This document shows, piece by piece, positions 16,917 through 24,936 of a stretch of 35,904 nucleotides of DNA; within the stretch, counting starts at the first letter, position 1; each line of letters opens with the position of its first letter. The translations under genes and the position numbers were made by a program. Below the pieces are notes generated by a model, which was not told the DNA's origin, made no database searches, and was given only the letters and a program-made list of their open reading frames with translations. Source of the DNA: an uncultured Clostridium sp. (GTDB lineage: Bacteria > Bacillota > Clostridia > UBA1212 > UBA1255); assembly GCA_900543695.1 (NCBI GenBank), contig UQSG01000027.1, forward strand, positions 1-35,904, read 5' to 3'.

Positions 16917-18165
16917 GCTTCTGGCCCCCGGCGGCAGCGAGGCGAAAATGCGGACGGCGTTTGAATACGGCGCGGATGCGGTATATCTTGGCGGAGAGGC
17001 ATTCGGACTGCGCGCCAATGCGGAAAATTTTACATTGCAGCAGATTGCGGACGCCGCGGCCTTTGCCGAGCGGCGCGGGAAAAAAATTTATGTCACGATG
17101 AATATTTTCGCCAGAAACGGCGATCTGAAGGAAATGGCGCGATACGCCGCGGCGCTGTCACAAACAAAGGCGCATGGCGTAATTGTGTCAGATCCCGGCG
17201 CTTTCCTGACCGTGAGGGAAGCTGCCCCGGAGCTGCCGCTGCATGTCAGCACACAGGCAAACACGCTGAACTGGCGCACGTGCGAATTTTGGAAGAAGAT
17301 GGGAGCCGTTCGCGTCAATCTGGCGCGTGAGCTGACGCTTTCTGAAATTGCAGAAATCAGCGCTGCGCTCAGGGAACGGGACTGCCGGCTTGAGCTGGAA
17401 GCGTTTGTACACGGCGCGATGTGTATGTCCTACTCCGGCCGGTGTATGCTCAGTGATTATCTTGCCTCGCGTTCCTCCAATCGCGGCGACTGTGCGCAGC
17501 CCTGCCGGTGGAACTATAAAATTACGGAAGAAAACAGGCCCGGCGAGCCTCTGCAGGCAGAGGAAACCGAGCGCGGAACATTTCTTTTTAATTCTCAAGA
17601 CCTGTGTATGCTGCCATACCTGCAGGAGCTGAAAGACGCCGGAATTACATCTTTTAAAATAGAAGGCAGAATGAAAAGCGAATTTTATACGGCGATTACC
17701 GTGCGGGCGTACCGCCTTGCGATCGACGCCATGGAATGCGGCCGGCCCCTGCGGCCGGGCGAGCCGGAGACGGAAGCGCTGATGGAGGAGGTTTGCAGCG
17801 TCAGCCATAGAGATTACTCCCCCGGCTTCTATCTGGGAGAACGCGGCAGCCAGATCTACGAAACGTCGTCATACCGGAGAACTGCGGATTTTATCGGCAC
17901 GGTCGACAGCTGCGAGGCGGACGGCGCGGCGTACCGAACGGTCATCACGCAAAGAGGCGCCTTTTCCGAGGGCGATTTGCTGGAATTTGTACAGCCGGAC
18001 GGCCCTGTGCAGGCGCATCGGCTCGGCAGAATGTACAACGCGGCAGGAGAGCGGATTGCCCGCGCCCCGCACGCAATGATGAAGGTTACGACGAAGCTGC
18101 CGTTTCCCGTAAAACCGGGATGCGTGATCCGGCGCAGAAAAGCTACAGAGTATCGAAAAGAGTAG
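16909..18165 (+). CDS. trhP: U32 peptidase-family tRNA uridine hydroxylation protein TrhP
   Basis: 418 residues, AAAGGAGA 10 nt before the ATG. U32 family signature at ~164-180 ('EAFVHGAMCMSYSGRCMLS') with Cys residues in 'CMSYSGRC' and 'GDCAQPCRW'. These are the Fe-S-type Cys set of TrhP/RlhA proteins rather than protease residues. 'MIELLAPGG', 'ADAVYLGG' and 'FNSQDLCML...FKIEGRMKS' are also typical. Known relatives use prephenate to form ho5U34. Bacillus has two such genes (yrrN and yrrO); only the longer YrrO-like one is here. Its last 23 nt overlap the convergent ruvB tail. Confidence 0.88.
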   Translation: MIELLAPGGSEAKMRTAFEYGADAVYLGGEAFGLRANAENFTLQQIADAAAFAERRGKKIYVTMNIFARNGDLKEMARYAAALSQTKAHGVIVSDPGAFLTVREAAPELPLHVSTQANTLNWRTCEFWKKMGAVRVNLARELTLSEIAEISAALRERDCRLELEAFVHGAMCMSYSGRCMLSDYLASRSSNRGDCAQPCRWNYKITEENRPGEPLQAEETERGTFLFNSQDLCMLPYLQELKDAGITSFKIEGRMKSEFYTAITVRAYRLAIDAMECGRPLRPGEPETEALMEEVCSVSHRDYSPGFYLGERGSQIYETSSYRRTADFIGTVDSCEADGAAYRTVITQRGAFSEGDLLEFVQPDGPVQAHRLGRMYNAAGERIARAPHAMMKVTTKLPFPVKPGCVIRRRKATEYRKE

Positions 18166-19207
18166 GACGCCCGCCGTCGTCATTCGGCGCGCCGTCCGTT
18201 CCCAGCAGGCCGGAAAGCCCCAGATGTTCATAGGCACGCGGCATGGCGACGCGGCCGCGCGGCGTTTTGCTGATAAACCCAAGCTGCAGGAGATACGGCT
18301 CGTAAACGTCCTCAATCGTCGTAGCTTCTTCTCCTGTGGATGCGGCAAGCGTGTCCAGACCGACCGGACCGCCGCTGAATTTAACGATAATCGTATTCAG
18401 CAGAGTTCGGTCAATATTGTCAAGCCCCAGCTTATCCACTTCAAGAGCGTCCAGCGCCATTGCCGCAATGGCTCCGGTAATGCTCCCGTCTCCTTTAATC
18501 TGGGCGAAATCACGTACGCGCTTCAGAAGCCTGTTTGCGATTCTGGGCGTGCCGCGCGAGCGCAGGGCGATCTCGTGCGCTCCCGTATCGTCGATTTCTA
18601 CGTGTAAAATATTTGCGGAACGACGCACGATCCGGGAAAGCTCGGAGGCGTCGTACATTTCCAGCCGGCTGATCACGCCGAAGCGATCGCGCAGCGGCGC
18701 GGTCAGAAGCCCGGCGCGCGTGGTCGCGCCGACGAGCGTAAACTTCGGAAGATCCAGACGAAGCGATCGCGCGGCGGGACCTTTCCCCATGATAATATCG
18801 AAGGCGAAATCCTCCATTGCGGGATACAGAATCTCTTCTACGGCACGGTTCAGCCGGTGAATTTCATCGATAAATAAAACGTCGAAATCGTTTAAATTTG
18901 TAAGAAGCCCCGCGAGATCGGCGGCCTTCTCAATCGCGGGCCCTGTGGTGATCCGCAGGCTGACGCCGAGCTCAGAGGCAATAATTCCGGCCAGCGTCGT
19001 TTTGCCGAGCCCCGGCGGTCCGTACAGGAGCACATGATCCAGGGGCTCCTTCCTCTGCTTGGCGGCTTCGATAAACACGGAAAGATTGGCGCGTACCTTC
19101 TCCTGGCCGATATATTCTTCAAATTTCCGGGGCCGGAGACTGACGTCTTCCAGATCCTCCGGCGCTTCCGCGCCTGCTACCAGACGCTGGCTTTCTTCGT
19201 AATCCAT
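18143..19207 (-). CDS. ruvB: Holliday junction branch-migration helicase RuvB
   Basis: 354 residues. Walker A GPPGLGKT (63-70), Walker B FIDEIHRL (~112-119), sensor GATTRAG, arginine finger region 'LRDRFG', and the winged-helix C-domain with 'RGTPRIANRLLKRVRDFA'. It is a hexameric AAA+ motor that drives branch migration with RuvA. It follows ruvA by 22 nt on the same transcript. The N-terminus 'MDYEESQRLV' is slightly extended, which is common. The gene converges on trhP and overlaps it by 23 nt, with no terminator visible between them. Confidence 0.98.
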   Translation of the reverse strand: MDYEESQRLVAGAEAPEDLEDVSLRPRKFEEYIGQEKVRANLSVFIEAAKQRKEPLDHVLLYGPPGLGKTTLAGIIASELGVSLRITTGPAIEKAADLAGLLTNLNDFDVLFIDEIHRLNRAVEEILYPAMEDFAFDIIMGKGPAARSLRLDLPKFTLVGATTRAGLLTAPLRDRFGVISRLEMYDASELSRIVRRSANILHVEIDDTGAHEIALRSRGTPRIANRLLKRVRDFAQIKGDGSITGAIAAMALDALEVDKLGLDNIDRTLLNTIIVKFSGGPVGLDTLAASTGEEATTIEDVYEPYLLQLGFISKTPRGRVAMPRAYEHLGLSGLLGTDGAPNDDGGRPTLFDTL

Positions 19208-19229
19208 AGTATCTCAATCCTATTCTGGC

Positions 19230-19829
19230 TCAGAGCCCCTGTCGGAGCGCCTCGCGCACCGTTTCTTCCAGAGACATTCCGTCTTTATACACCTTTGCGG
19301 CAAGCCGCGCAGCCTCCTTGGAGCCGTAGCCCAGTACCATCAGGGCAGATATTGCGTCGCCGGCGACGTATCCCGCAGGGATCGGCTCGGGGCTTTGGCC
19401 GCGTTCCGTTTCTGCGGATTTTATATCCTTACTGAGCTTGTCCTTCAGCTCCAGTACAATGCGCTGCGCAAGCTTCGGGCCGACGCCCTTGCTGCGGCTG
19501 ATCGCCTTGTAGTCGCCCGTCGCCACTGCCAGGCTGAATTCAGAGGGAGACATCGAGGCCAGCACGGCGACGCCGACCTTCGGGCCGACGCCGCTGACGC
19601 TGATCAGCAGCGTGAAAGCGGAGAGCTCTTCCCTGGAGGCAAAGCCGAATAAGGAAATTTCATCTTCCTTGACGTTCATATAAGTATATAGCGTCACCGT
19701 TTGCCCGGTCTGTCCGAGCGCAGACGCCGTCAGATACGACGTATAGATTCTGAAGCCAACGCCGCCGACGTCAATGACGCAGAAATCAGTGCCTTTATAT
19801 TGCAGAATTCCCCTGATATATTCAAACAT
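19230..19829 (-). CDS. ruvA: Holliday junction DNA-binding protein RuvA
   Basis: 199 residues. The ATG at 19829 follows GGAGGAAAG and gives the canonical start 'MFEYIRG'. The longer frame to 20006 crosses its own promoter and ruvC. It has an N-terminal OB-fold, tandem helix-hairpin-helix motifs ('ISVSGVGPKVG', 'SKGVGPKLAQRI') and the C-terminal RuvB-contact domain ('ALMVLGYGSKEAARL'). It holds the four-way junction as a tetramer. Transcribed with ruvB from 19872-19900 and divergent from ruvC. Confidence 0.98.
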   Translation of the reverse strand: MFEYIRGILQYKGTDFCVIDVGGVGFRIYTSYLTASALGQTGQTVTLYTYMNVKEDEISLFGFASREELSAFTLLISVSGVGPKVGVAVLASMSPSEFSLAVATGDYKAISRSKGVGPKLAQRIVLELKDKLSKDIKSAETERGQSPEPIPAGYVAGDAISALMVLGYGSKEAARLAAKVYKDGMSLEETVREALRQGL

Positions 19830-19871
19830 CCGTTCTTTCCTCCATAGATACAGTCCTGTGTCTATGCGATC

Positions 19872-19900
19872 ATTATACACATTCCGCAGGCGTTCGTCAA
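19872..19900 (-). promoter_or_regulatory. SigA-type promoter for ruvAB
   Basis: On the minus strand: -35 TTGACG (19900-19895), 17 nt, -10 TATAAT (19877-19872). Its -35 is 11 nt from the -35 of the ruvC promoter. Confidence 0.75.
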
Positions 19901-19911
19901 AGCGGGGACGG

Positions 19912-19940
19912 TTGGCTTTTACCGGTGGAAATGTTATAAT
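19912..19940 (+). promoter_or_regulatory. SigA-type promoter (extended -10) for ruvC operon
   Basis: -35 TTGGCT (19912-19917), 17 nt, -10 TATAAT (19935-19940), with TG at 19932-19933 forming an extended -10. No GAAC-N4-GTTC LexA box is seen between the two divergent promoters. Confidence 0.7.
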
Positions 19941-19971
19941 TTCGGAGGGAAAATTTTTCTGGCGGTGAAAG

Positions 19972-20457
19972 ATGATTATCATGGGCGTGGATCCTGGTTT
20001 TGCCATTACGGGCTATGGGATCCTGGAATATCAGAACAATAAATTGAAATTACTGGAAGTCGGAGCGGTCGAAACGAAAGCGAGAGAGCTCTTTACTTGG
20101 CGCCTCCTGCAGATTGATGAAAAGCTCACGGAGCTGCTTCGAAAGCATGAACCGGACGCGTTTGCAATCGAAGAGCTTTTTTTCAACAACAATGCCAAAA
20201 CGGCCATTGCGGCCGCACAGGGACGCGGCGTTGCCGTCATGGCGGCGGTAAAATGCGGGATCCCTGTTTACGAATATACGCCGCTCCAGGTCAAGCAGGC
20301 CGTAACGGGCTACGGCCGCGCAGACAAAAACCAGGTGCAGCAGATGGTAAAAGCAATCCTGCATCTGGATCGGATTATAAAACCGGACGATGCGGCGGAC
20401 GCGGCGGCCGTTGCGATTTGTCATGCGTTTTCCCATCTGACGGCGGAAAGGATCTGA
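19972..20457 (+). CDS. ruvC: Holliday junction resolvase RuvC
   Basis: 161 residues. The start at 19972 follows GGCGGTGAAAG; a second in-frame ATG lies 9 nt later at 19981. Acidic active-site residues are visible: Asp in 'GVDPGFAITGYG', Glu in 'AIEELFF', and the Asp pair in 'PDDAADAAAVAICH'. It cuts Holliday junctions symmetrically. Unusually it points away from ruvAB and heads a different operon with queH, lepB and rdgB. Confidence 0.98.
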   Translation: MIIMGVDPGFAITGYGILEYQNNKLKLLEVGAVETKARELFTWRLLQIDEKLTELLRKHEPDAFAIEELFFNNNAKTAIAAAQGRGVAVMAAVKCGIPVYEYTPLQVKQAVTGYGRADKNQVQQMVKAILHLDRIIKPDDAADAAAVAICHAFSHLTAERI

Positions 20458-20462
20458 GGCGT

Positions 20463-20990
20463 ATGGAACGGATTTTACTGCATATCTGCTGCGGGCCGTG
20501 CAGCCTCTCCTGCATTGACGAGCTGCAGCGGGAGTTTCCCGGCGCGATCACGGGCTATTACGCAAATCCGAATATTCATCCATACGACGAGCTCCTGCGG
20601 CGGCAGGGCTCGGCGCGAGCCGCCTGCGCGGCAAAGGGAATCCTGCTTCTGACGGAGAACACATACGATTTTGCAGGTTGGGCAGGCTTTAAAAGTTCCC
20701 GTGCAGAGCGCTGCAAAATGTGTTATACTGTAAGAGCTTCGCTGACCGCACAAAAAGCGGCCGAGCTGAATTGCAGATATTTTACGAGCACCCTGTTCGT
20801 AAGCCCGTACCAGGATCATGAGGCGTTGCGGGAAGCCTTTTTGCAGGCGGCACAGGAAACCGGAACGGAATTTTTGTACCGGGACTTCCGGCCGGGCTTT
20901 GCCGAGGGACGGCGCCAGGCCCGGGAGCTTGGGCTTTACAGGCAGAAATACTGCGGGTGCATCAAATCATTTTACGGAGAATCGCCATGA
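20463..20990 (+). CDS. queH: Epoxyqueuosine reductase QueH
   Basis: 175 residues from the ATG at 20463, 5 nt after the ruvC stop. Reduces epoxyqueuosine to queuosine in tRNA, the last step of the pathway that Tgt starts. QueH (DUF208) is unrelated to the cobalamin enzyme QueG. Visible: 'HICCGPCS' near the N-terminus, 'YANPNIHPYDE', 'RAERCKMCY', 'STLFVSPYQDHE' and a terminal 'YRQKYCGCIKS'. These CC, CxxC and CxC cysteines bind the Fe-S and second metal centres in characterised members. Stop overlaps lepB by ATGA. Confidence 0.93.
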   Translation: MERILLHICCGPCSLSCIDELQREFPGAITGYYANPNIHPYDELLRRQGSARAACAAKGILLLTENTYDFAGWAGFKSSRAERCKMCYTVRASLTAQKAAELNCRYFTSTLFVSPYQDHEALREAFLQAAQETGTEFLYRDFRPGFAEGRRQARELGLYRQKYCGCIKSFYGESP

Positions 20991-21712
20991 ACGAGACGGA
21001 AGAAAAGAGAGACGAAGCGAAAGAGCCGGAGGAACCGGCCTGCGGGATTCCGGAGGAGGCGCCGGCAGAGGAAGCGGCGCAGCCGGACGCCCCGGAGAAA
21101 AAGCATTTCATAAAAAACAAGGTCGTGAGGGAAATTTTAAGCTGGCTGCTGACCATCGTGCTTGCGATGCTGATCGCAATTATCATTAATACGTATTTCT
21201 TCCGGATCAGCAGAGTGTCCGGACATTCGATGCAGCAGACGTTCCAGAATAACGACATCGTATACATTTCCCGCGCGCCCTATCTTTTCGGAGACGTGAA
21301 AAGAAATGATATCGTAATTTTCGATTCCACCTTCCGCGAGCGGAATTTTCTGCTGGAAATCCGGGAAGCGTTTCAATATAACGTAATCTCTTATAAATTA
21401 TTCAATGTAGAGCAGCCTACGAATTATTATATCAAGCGCGTCATCGCGGTAGGCGGAGATACGATTCAAATCCTGGAGGACGGTGTTTACGTAAACGGAA
21501 CGCGTCTGGAGGAGCCGTACGTCAATCCTGAGGAAACGCCGAAATATGATAGAAATTTTTCCCAAGAGATGGAAAATGAGTTAAAAAACGGAACGACTGT
21601 ACCGGAGGGAAAGGTCTTTGTTATGGGGGACAACCGGAATCACAGCACGGACAGCCGTAAGATCGGCTTCGTACCGGAGGGAGACATTATCGGAAAGGTC
21701 ATCGGAGGGTGA
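20987..21712 (+). CDS. lepB: Signal peptidase I
   Basis: 241 residues. ATG at 20987 overlaps the queH stop and has ACGGAGA upstream. Residues 1-44 form an acidic cytoplasmic tail (Glu/Pro/Ala-rich), then one transmembrane helix (~48-70). Catalytic Ser81 is in 'SGHSMQQT' and Lys150 in 'YIKRVIAVGGD'; 'GDNRNHSTDSRKIGFV' is the conserved box E. It removes Sec signal peptides at the outer face of the membrane. Its likely local clients include the M23, YajC and barrel proteins encoded nearby. Confidence 0.97.
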   Translation: MNETEEKRDEAKEPEEPACGIPEEAPAEEAAQPDAPEKKHFIKNKVVREILSWLLTIVLAMLIAIIINTYFFRISRVSGHSMQQTFQNNDIVYISRAPYLFGDVKRNDIVIFDSTFRERNFLLEIREAFQYNVISYKLFNVEQPTNYYIKRVIAVGGDTIQILEDGVYVNGTRLEEPYVNPEETPKYDRNFSQEMENELKNGTTVPEGKVFVMGDNRNHSTDSRKIGFVPEGDIIGKVIGG

Positions 21713-21713
21713 A

Positions 21714-22406
21714 ATGAACGGGACGCTGATTCTGATCGCCGCTACGAAAAACAAACATAAAACAGCGGAATTCCGCGATATTTTCACGTCAGTATCCGGC
21801 GGAAAAATTGAAGTTTTATCGGAAGAGGCGGCGATTGAAAGATATTTTGCCGGCGCACAGGAATACACTGCGCCGGAGGAGACTGGAAATACATTCGCCG
21901 CGAATGCGTTTATAAAGGCCGCAGGTCTGTACGCCTTTCTGCGCGAGCCGCTGCGGGCCGCCGCGAAAACGGCTCCGGTTTTGATTGCGGCAGACGATTC
22001 CGGCCTTTGCGTAGACGCTCTGCACGGCGCGCCGGGCGTTTTGTCTGCGCGCTACGCTTCCCGGAACGGAGAAAACGCTTCCGACCGGGATAATGTTGAG
22101 AAGCTGCTTTCGGAGCTGAAAGAGGTTCCTGACGAAAAACGGAACGCTTCTTTTGTATGCGCAATTTCCGCGATTCTGCTCCGAAACGAGGAAAATCCCG
22201 TGGAGCTTTATGCCGCAGAGGGGAGCCTCCCCGGCGTGATCGCCCGCGCGCCCCGCGGGACAAACGGGTTTGGCTACGATCCGGTTCTGTATCTGCCGGA
22301 ATACGGAAAATGTGTGGCGGAGCTGGAGCCGGGCCTCAAAAATGCCGTCAGCCACAGAGGAAAGGCGCTCCGGCAGCTTGCATATCGATATTATGGTATA
22401 TATTAA
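21714..22406 (+). CDS. rdgB: XTP/dITP diphosphatase (RdgB/HAM1 family)
   Basis: 230 residues. The ATG at 21714 follows GGAGGGTGA and lies 1 nt after the lepB stop; the upstream frame lies within lepB. Hydrolyses non-canonical purine nucleoside triphosphates to monophosphate and pyrophosphate. Motifs: 'IAATKNKHKTAEF', 'ADDSGLCVDALHGAPGVLSARYA' region, 'GTNGFGYDPV' and 'NAVSHRGKAL'. A slightly long insert at ~40-60 ('AIERYFAGAQEY') is not usual. Overlaps the next gene by 14 nt. Confidence 0.95.
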   Translation: MNGTLILIAATKNKHKTAEFRDIFTSVSGGKIEVLSEEAAIERYFAGAQEYTAPEETGNTFAANAFIKAAGLYAFLREPLRAAAKTAPVLIAADDSGLCVDALHGAPGVLSARYASRNGENASDRDNVEKLLSELKEVPDEKRNASFVCAISAILLRNEENPVELYAAEGSLPGVIARAPRGTNGFGYDPVLYLPEYGKCVAELEPGLKNAVSHRGKALRQLAYRYYGIY

Positions 22407-23556
22407 ACACTGTGAAACGTATGATAAAAACGCGGTGCTCGAGGCGGTGCGGCAGATTTTCGACGCCTGCGGGACGCTGGAGGGGATCGCAGGCCTGACG
22501 GTTGCAGTCAAGCCGAATCTGGTCTCCAGAAAAAAGCCGGAATGCGCAGCTACCACGCACCCGGCCGTTGTCTGGGCCGTGTGCAGGCTGTGCCGCGAAG
22601 CCGGCGCGCGCGTCGTCATCGCGGAAAGCCCGGGCGGATTTTACGACGCGGGCTCGCTCCGCGCGACATACAAGACCTGCGGCATTGAGGAGGCGGCGCG
22701 GGAGAGCGGCGCGGAGCTGAATTTTGACACTTCCGAAACGCAGGTGGAGAATCCCAACGGAAAATATCTGAAGAAGCTGAATATTCTGACGCCGCTTGCG
22801 AGGGCGGACCGCGTCATCAATCTTGCCAAGCTCAAGACGCACGGCATGATGACATATACGGGTGCCGTCAAGAATATGTTCGGCGCGATCGCCGGTCTGG
22901 AAAAGGCGGAATATCATCTGCAGCTATCCGACTACGATGAATTTGCCGACTGCATCATCGACATTTTTCTTGCCGTAAAGCCGGTCTTCCATCTCATTGA
23001 TGCAGTCGTAGGAATGCACAGGGACGGGCCAACGGCTGGCGAGCCGTATCCGCTCGGCACGCTTCTCGGCGGTTCCGACGCTTTTGAGCTCGATCTGGCA
23101 GGAGCGCGCCTGATCCGGGCGGATTACCGCAGGATTCCGGTACTGCGGCGCGCCGCGGAGCGCGGGCTTGTAAAGACGGAGCCGGATGCGATCTCATTTG
23201 CCGGGGACGCTCTGATTCCGGCGAAGGACTTTGTCATTAAATATAACGACTCTCTGAAAAAACTCCATTTTGCGGACGGAATTTTCGGACGGCTCCTGGC
23301 GGGCGCGATCCGGCCGCGTCCCGTTTTTGACAGAGCGCTTTGCCGGGGCTGCGGGGAATGCGTGAAATGCTGCCCGGCAAAGGTCATCCGGCTCGTTCCA
23401 TCTCCGGAGGGAAAGAAAACGAAGCCGGCCGGACGCAGCTTCGCGCAGGTGGATTTATCCGGCTGCATCCGCTGCTATTGCTGTCAGGAGCTTTGCCCGT
23501 TCCGGGCGGTCCGCATCAAGCGTCCGCTGCTGAACCGGCTTGTCATACGAAGATAG
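22393..23556 (+). CDS. DUF362 protein with C-terminal two-cluster ferredoxin domain
   Basis: 387 residues. ATG at 22393 lies inside the end of rdgB, without a clear Shine-Dalgarno, so translation may be coupled. Residues ~1-290 match DUF362 ('VAVKPNLVSRKKPE', 'AESPGGFY', 'RVINLAKLKTHGMMTYTGA', 'KNMFGAI'). Residues ~317-370 carry two 4Fe-4S motifs ('CRGCGECVKCCP' and 'CIRCYCCQELCP'). Members are predicted iron-sulfur proteins of unknown reaction. The neighbours are nucleotide- and tRNA-handling genes, which hints at but does not establish a redox role in tRNA modification. Confidence 0.85.
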   Translation: MVYIKHCETYDKNAVLEAVRQIFDACGTLEGIAGLTVAVKPNLVSRKKPECAATTHPAVVWAVCRLCREAGARVVIAESPGGFYDAGSLRATYKTCGIEEAARESGAELNFDTSETQVENPNGKYLKKLNILTPLARADRVINLAKLKTHGMMTYTGAVKNMFGAIAGLEKAEYHLQLSDYDEFADCIIDIFLAVKPVFHLIDAVVGMHRDGPTAGEPYPLGTLLGGSDAFELDLAGARLIRADYRRIPVLRRAAERGLVKTEPDAISFAGDALIPAKDFVIKYNDSLKKLHFADGIFGRLLAGAIRPRPVFDRALCRGCGECVKCCPAKVIRLVPSPEGKKTKPAGRSFAQVDLSGCIRCYCCQELCPFRAVRIKRPLLNRLVIRR

Positions 23557-23574
23557 TACGAAGGAACTGATGAA

Positions 23575-24084
23575 ATGAACGGAATCAATATTGTGCTGGT
23601 GGAGCCTGAAATTCCCCAGAATACGGGGAATATTGTGCGTACCTGCGGCGGGATCGGCGCGCATCTGCATCTTGTGCGCCCGCTCGGCTTTGAGGTGACG
23701 GACCGGCATCTCAAGCGCGCGGGGCTCGATTACTGGCACCTGGTAGATATTACGTATTACGACGGCTTTCAAGAAGTGCTGGACCGGTATGCCGGCAGCC
23801 ATTCCTTCTACTACTGCACAACAAAGGGCGCAAGACGGCATACGGACGCGCAGTATCGGGACGGGGATTTTTTTGTGTTTGGAAAAGAAAGCCGCGGGCT
23901 TCCGGAGGATCTTCTGGCCGCGCATTATGAGAGCTGCATCCGGATCCCGATGCGCCGTGATTTCCGTTCTCTGAACCTCAGCAACGCGGTAGCGGTGGTT
24001 GCCTTCGAAGCCATGCGGCAGCTTGGCTTTGCGGATCTGGAGGATACCGGACGGCTGACCGGCAGGAAAGAGTTTGGCGACTAG
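23575..24084 (+). CDS. trmL: tRNA (cytidine/uridine-34 2'-O)-methyltransferase TrmL
   Basis: 169 residues, AAGGA 10 nt before the ATG. SPOUT-fold methyltransferase of about the usual length: 'INIVLVEPEIPQNTGNIVRTC', 'FVFGKESRGLPEDLL' and 'IPMRRDFRSLNLSNAVAVV' form the knotted SAM site. Modifies the wobble ribose of some leucine tRNAs in known bacteria. The gene ends at a CTAG that also contains the stop of the convergent rsmI gene. Confidence 0.93.
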   Translation: MNGINIVLVEPEIPQNTGNIVRTCGGIGAHLHLVRPLGFEVTDRHLKRAGLDYWHLVDITYYDGFQEVLDRYAGSHSFYYCTTKGARRHTDAQYRDGDFFVFGKESRGLPEDLLAAHYESCIRIPMRRDFRSLNLSNAVAVVAFEAMRQLGFADLEDTGRLTGRKEFGD

Positions 24085-24935
24085 GATCGTTTTTCTTTGC
24101 CGTCCTCGTACAGCGCGTAGGCCTGATTCTTGGAAATTCCCAAACGGGCGGCAGCTTCCTTGAGCGCGTCGCTTTTTTTGATTACGCAGCCGGCTGCGGC
24201 CGCGTCGTTTATAATTTTTTCCGTTATCTGATATACCGTTTCCGCAGAGGCTGCGGCCGCCGGACGTTCCTGCGGTGCGCCCTCGACGACGATTACGAAT
24301 TCGCCGCGCGGTTCCTGGTCCGTGAAACAGGCGAGCAGCTCGGCGGGCGTTCCACGGCGGATTTCTTCGTGCGCCTTGGTCAGCTCCCGGCAGACGGCGA
24401 GGCGCCTGCCGGAAGCGGCTGCGTTTAAGAGCTCCAGCGTTTTGATAAGACGGTGCGGCGCTTCGTAAAGAATTACCGTACGTTTTTCAGAAGCGATCAT
24501 TTCTGCAAATGCTTCGCGGCTTTTCCGATCCGTACCGATAAAGCCCTCGAAAACGAAGCGCTCTGTGGGCAGTCCGGAGAGAACGAGCGCCATAATGCCG
24601 GCGACGGGACCGGGCGCCATGGAAACGGGCAGGTCCTCGGCGACTGCGGCTCTGATCAGATCTGCGCCGGGATCTGAGATTCCAGGCGTGCCCGCATCGG
24701 AAACGAGCGCGATTGTCTGGCCGCTGCGCAGCTTTTCCAGAAGCAGCGGGCCGCGCGAGGCTTTATTATGCTCATAATAAGAAATGAGAGGCTTCCTGAT
24801 CTGGAAATGCGTCAGCAGCTTTTGTGTGCGCCGCGTGTCTTCCGCTGCAATCAGATCGCAGGAAGACAGAATTTCCCGTGCCCTGACGGAAAGATCTCCT
24901 AAATTTCCGATGGGGGTGGCGACGACATACAGCAT
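24081..24935 (-). CDS. rsmI: 16S rRNA (cytidine-1402 2'-O)-methyltransferase RsmI
   Basis: 284 residues. 'VVATPIGNLGDLSVRA' and 'AEDTRRTQKLL' at the N-terminus, 'VSDAGTPGISDPG' and 'PGPVAGIMALVLSGLP' in the SAM-binding half. These are characteristic of the tetrapyrrole-methylase fold. A C-terminal segment (~225-284) includes a helix-turn-helix-like part, 'KEAAARLGISKNQAYALY'. It follows trmN by 1 nt with GAGGT as a ribosome site. RsmI modifies the decoding centre, fitting the translation theme of this block. Confidence 0.96.
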   Translation of the reverse strand: MLYVVATPIGNLGDLSVRAREILSSCDLIAAEDTRRTQKLLTHFQIRKPLISYYEHNKASRGPLLLEKLRSGQTIALVSDAGTPGISDPGADLIRAAVAEDLPVSMAPGPVAGIMALVLSGLPTERFVFEGFIGTDRKSREAFAEMIASEKRTVILYEAPHRLIKTLELLNAAASGRRLAVCRELTKAHEEIRRGTPAELLACFTDQEPRGEFVIVVEGAPQERPAAAASAETVYQITEKIINDAAAAGCVIKKSDALKEAAARLGISKNQAYALYEDGKEKRS

Positions 24936-24936
24936 T

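Noticed and set aside
16909..18165. Annotation as a collagenase-type U32 protease
   Set aside because: The operon partner TrmR and the Cys set match the tRNA hydroxylation proteins better than a protease role.
19829..19972. LexA/SOS box between ruvA and ruvC
   Set aside because: I looked for GAAC-N4-GTTC on both strands and found only half-like matches (CGAACGCCTG).
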